NCBI GenBank assembly: GCA_029933535.1
Contig: JAOZNZ010000093.1
Coordinates: 1-8,067 of the forward strand
Length of the DNA stretch: 8,067 nucleotides
Reading direction: 5' to 3'
Source: a bacterium
GTDB taxonomy: Bacteria; Auribacterota; UBA3054; B51-G9
How positions within the stretch are numbered: position 1 is the stretch's first letter; each line of letters starts with the position of its first letter. A model generated the notes under the pieces. The model had not been told where the DNA came from and searched no databases. It worked only from the letters and a program-made list of their open reading frames with translations. Shown piece after piece: positions 7,001-8,067 of the stretch. Made by a program: the position numbers and the translations under genes.

Positions 7001-7239
7001 ACAGCACATCATTAACTAACAGCAGGATTTTTTGGGACAATGAATTTACGATAGTGCCGGAGGGCGCTTTTGGCGCAGTTATTAGTTATTTGTTATTAGT
7101 TCTCGGTATTTGGAGGAAATTAATCCCGATCGCGTTAAGCGTATCGGGAAGTTGGTCGACGCCGTACCGCCACTCTCCCGGTGCCGACCCGACGTCACGT
7201 GCTGGTGCTGTATGTTTCCGTGTTATCCGCGCCCGGTAA
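4096..7239 (+). CDS. Large secreted FG-GAP/beta-propeller protein with Kre9-like domain and degenerate PEP-CTERM tail
   Basis: The 1047-residue protein starts at an ATG preceded by GAGGAAG (4084-4090). Residues 1-22 are a signal peptide (core TIFILIFFTSQKISA). Residues 23-76 are a Pro/Ser-rich linker encoded by repetitive DNA. Residues 82-871 contain fourteen repeats of about 58 residues with the pattern ASDA-x-x-x-D-x-FG-x-SVAVAGDVAVVGA ... AGAAYIFERN-x-x-G-x-NAWGEVKKL. These are FG-GAP/integrin-alpha-like propeller blades, without the DxDxDG calcium loop. Residues about 875-985 (NIIWKFEEI, IPWLVPDNLTGGYTDY, FTI) resemble the Kre9/KNH surface domain. VPEG (987-990), a hydrophobic AVISYLLLVLGIW and RK form a PEP-CTERM-like anchor with Gly in place of the second Pro. 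Residues 1009-1047 are read through a palindromic repeat and GC-rich DNA and are probably not native. A surface or extracellular binding role is inferred. Confidence 0.9.
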   Translation: MRTVIKTTIFILIFFTSQKISADSHYLHNTNFKSKTPIFRTLGIRNSPGTAASIHSSIPPTLQHSNIPSPMAPLYGAEVKLTASDAEMDDRFGGSVAVAGDVAVVGAKSENSGGSYAGAAYIFERNSGGVNAWSEVKKLIGSDPQASGKFGCSVAASGDVVVIGASQLNTGGPLAGAAYVFVRTAGYTNAWGEVKKLIASDSEANDHFGCSVAIAGDVAVVGAYSEDVGGVSAGAAYVFERNMGGTNNWGEVKKLMASDAEGDDYFGHSVAVAGDVAVIGAFSKNNSAGAVYIFERNAGGTNNWGEVKKLTASNSQSDYYFGRSVAIAGDVVIAGSYGESSGGFLAGAAYIFERNAYGINNWGEVKKLIVSDADEYDKFGCSVAVDGDVVVVGALLEDAGFFDAGAAYVFKRNAGGINAWGEIKKITASDPDGSNYFGQSVAVAGDVAVIGSSGDDSCGANAGAAYITPVFCQTKNFIETAKKTASDAEAYDYLGYSVAVAGDVAVVGAYQENAGGSKAGAAYIFERNAGGINVWGEVKKLIASDAESDDWFGKSVAVWGDVVVVGAEGEDSGGSNSGAAYIFERNAGGINAWGEVKKLTASNTQATNNFGVSAAVWGDVVVIGANWEGSGGFKAGAAYIFERNEEGINAWGEVKKLTSSDAEEYDYFGRSVAVAGDVIVVGADFENSAGNDSGSAYIFERNKNGINAWGETKKLISSDAQPNDYFGYSVAVAGDVVIAGAICEDSGGTNAGAAYIFERNTNGIHAWGEVKKLTFSDAQPNDYFGWSVAVAGDVAVVGAGSVNVGAVYVFERNADGINAWGEIKKLTSENTQSDDFFGKSVAMGGDVIIIGALGDNDSNMDAGAVYVFEEFISLAPQISTNVLIFPSSSSELFEGDLTNIIWKFEEITDDLDGTNLTISKISVHIAETTNEVATVTNNIDNLLGEIPWLVPDNLTGGYTDYVLKFEVVDSTSLTNSRIFWDNEFTIVPEGAFGAVISYLLLVLGIWRKLIPIALSVSGSWSTPYRHSPGADPTSRAGAVCFRVIRAR
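4214..4294 (+). repeat. Inverted repeat plus octamer repeats inside the linker of the propeller gene
   Basis: GGACGCTG (4214-4221) and its exact reverse complement CAGCGTCC (4247-4254) flank a 25-base loop. Four octamers follow: CTCCATAC (4263), CTCCAACA (4271), CTCCAACA (4279) and CTCCAATA (4287). The frame stays open and yields a low-complexity SSIPPTLQHSNIPSP linker between the signal peptide and blade 1. The sequence resembles intergenic repeat DNA rather than domain-coding DNA. Confidence 0.65.
4339..6708 (+). repeat. Fourteen FG-GAP-like blade repeats (about 174 bases each)
   Basis: Units start at 4339, 4513, 4687, 4861, 5026, 5200, 5374, 5545, 5719, 5893, 6067, 6241, 6415 and 6574. 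Ten are exactly 58 codons; units 4 and 13 are shortened in the loop after VVGA/VIGA, and unit 14 lacks the closing segment. Unit 7 is atypical: after AGAAYI it reads TPVFCQTKNFIETAKK in place of FERN ... WGEVKKL. That puts the irregular unit at the exact midpoint of the array. Confidence 0.9.
7117..7149 (-). repeat. Palindromic dispersed repeat, copy 3, inside the 3' end of the propeller gene
   Basis: AAATTAATCCCGATCGCG begins at 7117 and runs to TATCGGGA at 7149. ATCCCGAT and ATCGGGA pair around the centre. It has the same orientation as copy 2, whose plus strand reads AAATTAATTCCGATCGCG. The outer AT-rich arm present in the other copies is missing here and is replaced by GC-rich DNA. The reading frame of the propeller gene enters the repeat directly after the Arg-Lys of its PEP-CTERM-like tail. 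Confidence 0.7.
7150..7239. other. GC-rich islet coding the aberrant C-terminus
   Basis: By hand count about 63% of these bases are G or C, sharply above the AT-rich DNA on both sides. It contains GTCGAC, GACGTC and CACGTG palindromes. All three forward frames stay open for most of the islet, and no homology to the domains upstream is visible in any of them. It starts exactly where copy 3 of the palindromic repeat is cut short, so it is likely inserted DNA or part of a longer repeat element. Confidence 0.5.
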
Positions 7240-7330
7240 TATTTTTATATCAATTGTTTTGATATTCTAACGAAGTAATGCTGTACTCACGTTCATTATT
7301 TTATAAAAAATGTAAGGTAAATAAAACAAA

Positions 7331-7359
7331 TTTACATTTCGGTCTAAATATGATATAAT
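7331..7359 (+). promoter_or_regulatory. Sigma70-type promoter upstream of the Gly-rich protein gene
   Basis: TTTACA (7331-7336), a 17-base spacer and TATAAT (7354-7359) form a near-consensus promoter. The start would be near 7366, leaving a leader of about 158 bases before the ATG at 7524. The -10 context ATGATATAATA is the same as in the promoter at 240-268. Confidence 0.7.
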
Positions 7360-7378
7360 ATTGCAGTCGTAAATAGTC

Positions 7379-7405
7379 GCGGTTTTAAACAACCGCATTT
7401 TTATT
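7379..7405 (+). terminator. Terminator-like hairpin in the leader
   Basis: GCGGTT (7379-7384) pairs with AACCGC (7391-7396) around a six-base loop, followed by ATTTTTATT. This is the form of a short intrinsic terminator. It lies only about 13 bases after the expected transcription start, so it would act as an attenuator for the downstream gene rather than end the upstream gene's main transcript. It could also help stop read-through from the propeller gene. Confidence 0.5.
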
Positions 7406-7416
7406 GTTAAAAGAGA

Positions 7417-7494
7417 AAATTCATCCTGTTATGATGAATTTAAAAGTTTTAAATTTATCCCGAGGTTCTCGCGCGCTCGCGGATTAATTTTTTT
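7417..7494 (+). repeat. Palindromic dispersed repeat, copy 4, with flanking hairpin
   Basis: A perfect nine-base stem (AAATTCATC 7417-7425, GATGAATTT 7433-7441) is followed by AAAAGTTTT and then the core palindrome. In the core, AAATTTATCC (7451-7460) pairs with GGATTAATTT (7481-7490) with one mismatch, and CGAG (7461-7464) pairs with CTCG (7476-7479) with one bulged base. A run of seven T (7488-7494) closes the element, so in this orientation it could also terminate transcription. It is the most complete copy in the window. Confidence 0.7.
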
Positions 7495-7523
7495 GATATA
7501 TATATAATAAAAATAGAGGTGCT

Positions 7524-8067
7524 ATGAAAACTATAATATTTTGTCCATCCACTTTTACTTCCAAAAAATTCTCTTCAACTTTTATCACGAAATACTTTCC
7601 CTGTATTTTTTCAATACTGCTATTATTTGTCTCTCAAAATATATTAGCTGTAACAAATTCCTACGGTAATATCATTATAGAAACTAATAGCTGGTGGAAT
7701 GAAGCCTTTTATCAAATCGATAGTCTTATCGTTACAAATGGCGCCACGCTGTCAGTTGCAGGTGGTTCTACTCTTGCTGTTTCAGGTGATGTCGCAGTGG
7801 TAGGCAGCAACTCGGAAATACTCTGTCAAAGCAAAAATATAACTTCAACTAATGAATACGGTGAATGGGTTGGTGTTGGTGTACAAATCGATGCGAGTAA
7901 TATGTTCATCGGTGCAGGCGCATCAATTAACGCTGACGGCCGGGGATATACGTGCCCGGGAGCATCCAAAAACGGAAACGGTCCTGGTGGCGGAACATAC
8001 TCTAGTGGATATGGCGGCGGTGGAGGATATGGCGGCAATGGCGGCAAGGGAGCCAGCAGTTCTACCT
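7524..8067 (+). CDS. Secreted Gly-rich beta-repeat protein (partial, runs off the right edge)
   Basis: The frame is open from the ATG at 7524 to the window end, giving 181 complete codons. AGAGGT (7515-7520) is the ribosome site. A signal peptide with a long polar start (about 23 residues) leads to the hydrophobic YFPCIFSILLLFVSQNILA, with likely cleavage after Ala42. The mature part begins with beta-strand-like repeats (LIVTNGATLSVAGGSTLAVSG). After INADGRGY it becomes Gly-rich (GPGGGTYSSGYGGGGGYGG, then NGGKG). The INADGRGY-then-Gly-rich pattern is typical of very large secreted beta-helix or adhesin-like proteins in Planctomycetes, Verrucomicrobia and relatives; the exact family cannot be named from this part. 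The SQNILA signal resembles the other secreted genes here. The leader and promoter upstream suggest independent regulation. Confidence 0.8.
   Translation, partial: MKTIIFCPSTFTSKKFSSTFITKYFPCIFSILLLFVSQNILAVTNSYGNIIIETNSWWNEAFYQIDSLIVTNGATLSVAGGSTLAVSGDVAVVGSNSEILCQSKNITSTNEYGEWVGVGVQIDASNMFIGAGASINADGRGYTCPGASKNGNGPGGGTYSSGYGGGGGYGGNGGKGASSST

Noticed and set aside
7247..7265. Terminator after the propeller gene (ATATCAA/TTGATAT stem)
   Set aside because: The stem is all A/T except one pair and lacks a following T run, so it is too weak to call.
7503..7508. TATAAT as the -10 box of a promoter for the gene at 7524
   Set aside because: No -35 box lies 16-18 bases upstream, and the start would fall inside the ribosome site. 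The run is part of an AT repeat.
7826..8047. Minus-strand Pro-rich ORF of 73 codons
   Set aside because: It is the complement of the Gly-rich coding region of the gene at 7524, which has a ribosome site, signal peptide and promoter.

Overview
The window reads as a chromosomal segment of a PVC-type bacterium (Kiritimatiellota or Lentisphaerota-like; moderate-to-low confidence). The grounds are tandem genes for large secreted repeat proteins, PEP-CTERM-like sorting signals (VPEP, VPEG), a 'choice-of-anchor Q'-like end on a beta-helix protein, AT-rich intergenic DNA and sigma70-type promoters. No replication, transport, metabolic, RNA or integrase gene is present. Every recognisable gene encodes an exported surface or extracellular protein, and several are broken.

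Layout. Bases 1-14 hold the first codons of a minus-strand gene that leaves the window, served by an exact-consensus promoter (TTGACA-17-TATAAT, minus strand, 88-116). A divergent plus-strand promoter (240-268) drives a 33-codon remnant (308-409) that keeps little more than a signal peptide. Three TTGACGT heptamers (159-179) lie between the two promoters. Next comes a beta-helix gene (483-1501) with a large internal deletion that puts its C-terminal module out of frame. After it, still in the frame of that module, lies the tail of a PEP-CTERM protein (1502-1726). The intact paralogue is at 1893-3683 (596 aa: signal peptide, ten Cys-rich beta-helix rungs, anchor-Q-like region, Lys-rich C-terminal module).

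A 412-base spacer (3684-4095) carries a possible gene scrap and a small element with inverted GACAGAATCAT repeats. A 1047-aa protein follows (4096-7239): signal peptide, an odd repetitive linker, fourteen FG-GAP-like repeats that best fit two seven-bladed beta-propellers, a Kre9/KNH-like domain and a degenerate PEP-CTERM segment. Its last 39 residues are read through a repeat palindrome and a GC-rich islet. A promoter and a leader with three hairpins (7331-7494) then precede a secreted Gly-rich protein (7524 onward) that runs off the right edge.

Linking theme. A family of palindromic repeats (core AAATTTATCCC...GGATTAATTT) occurs four times (about 408-446, 1753-1793, 7117-7149, 7451-7494), each time at a gene end or gene junction. 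The signal peptides of the secreted genes share an FF-x-SQ-x-I-type motif. Together these suggest an actively reshuffled locus of surface proteins rather than a metabolic operon. No enzyme or defence system was recognised.
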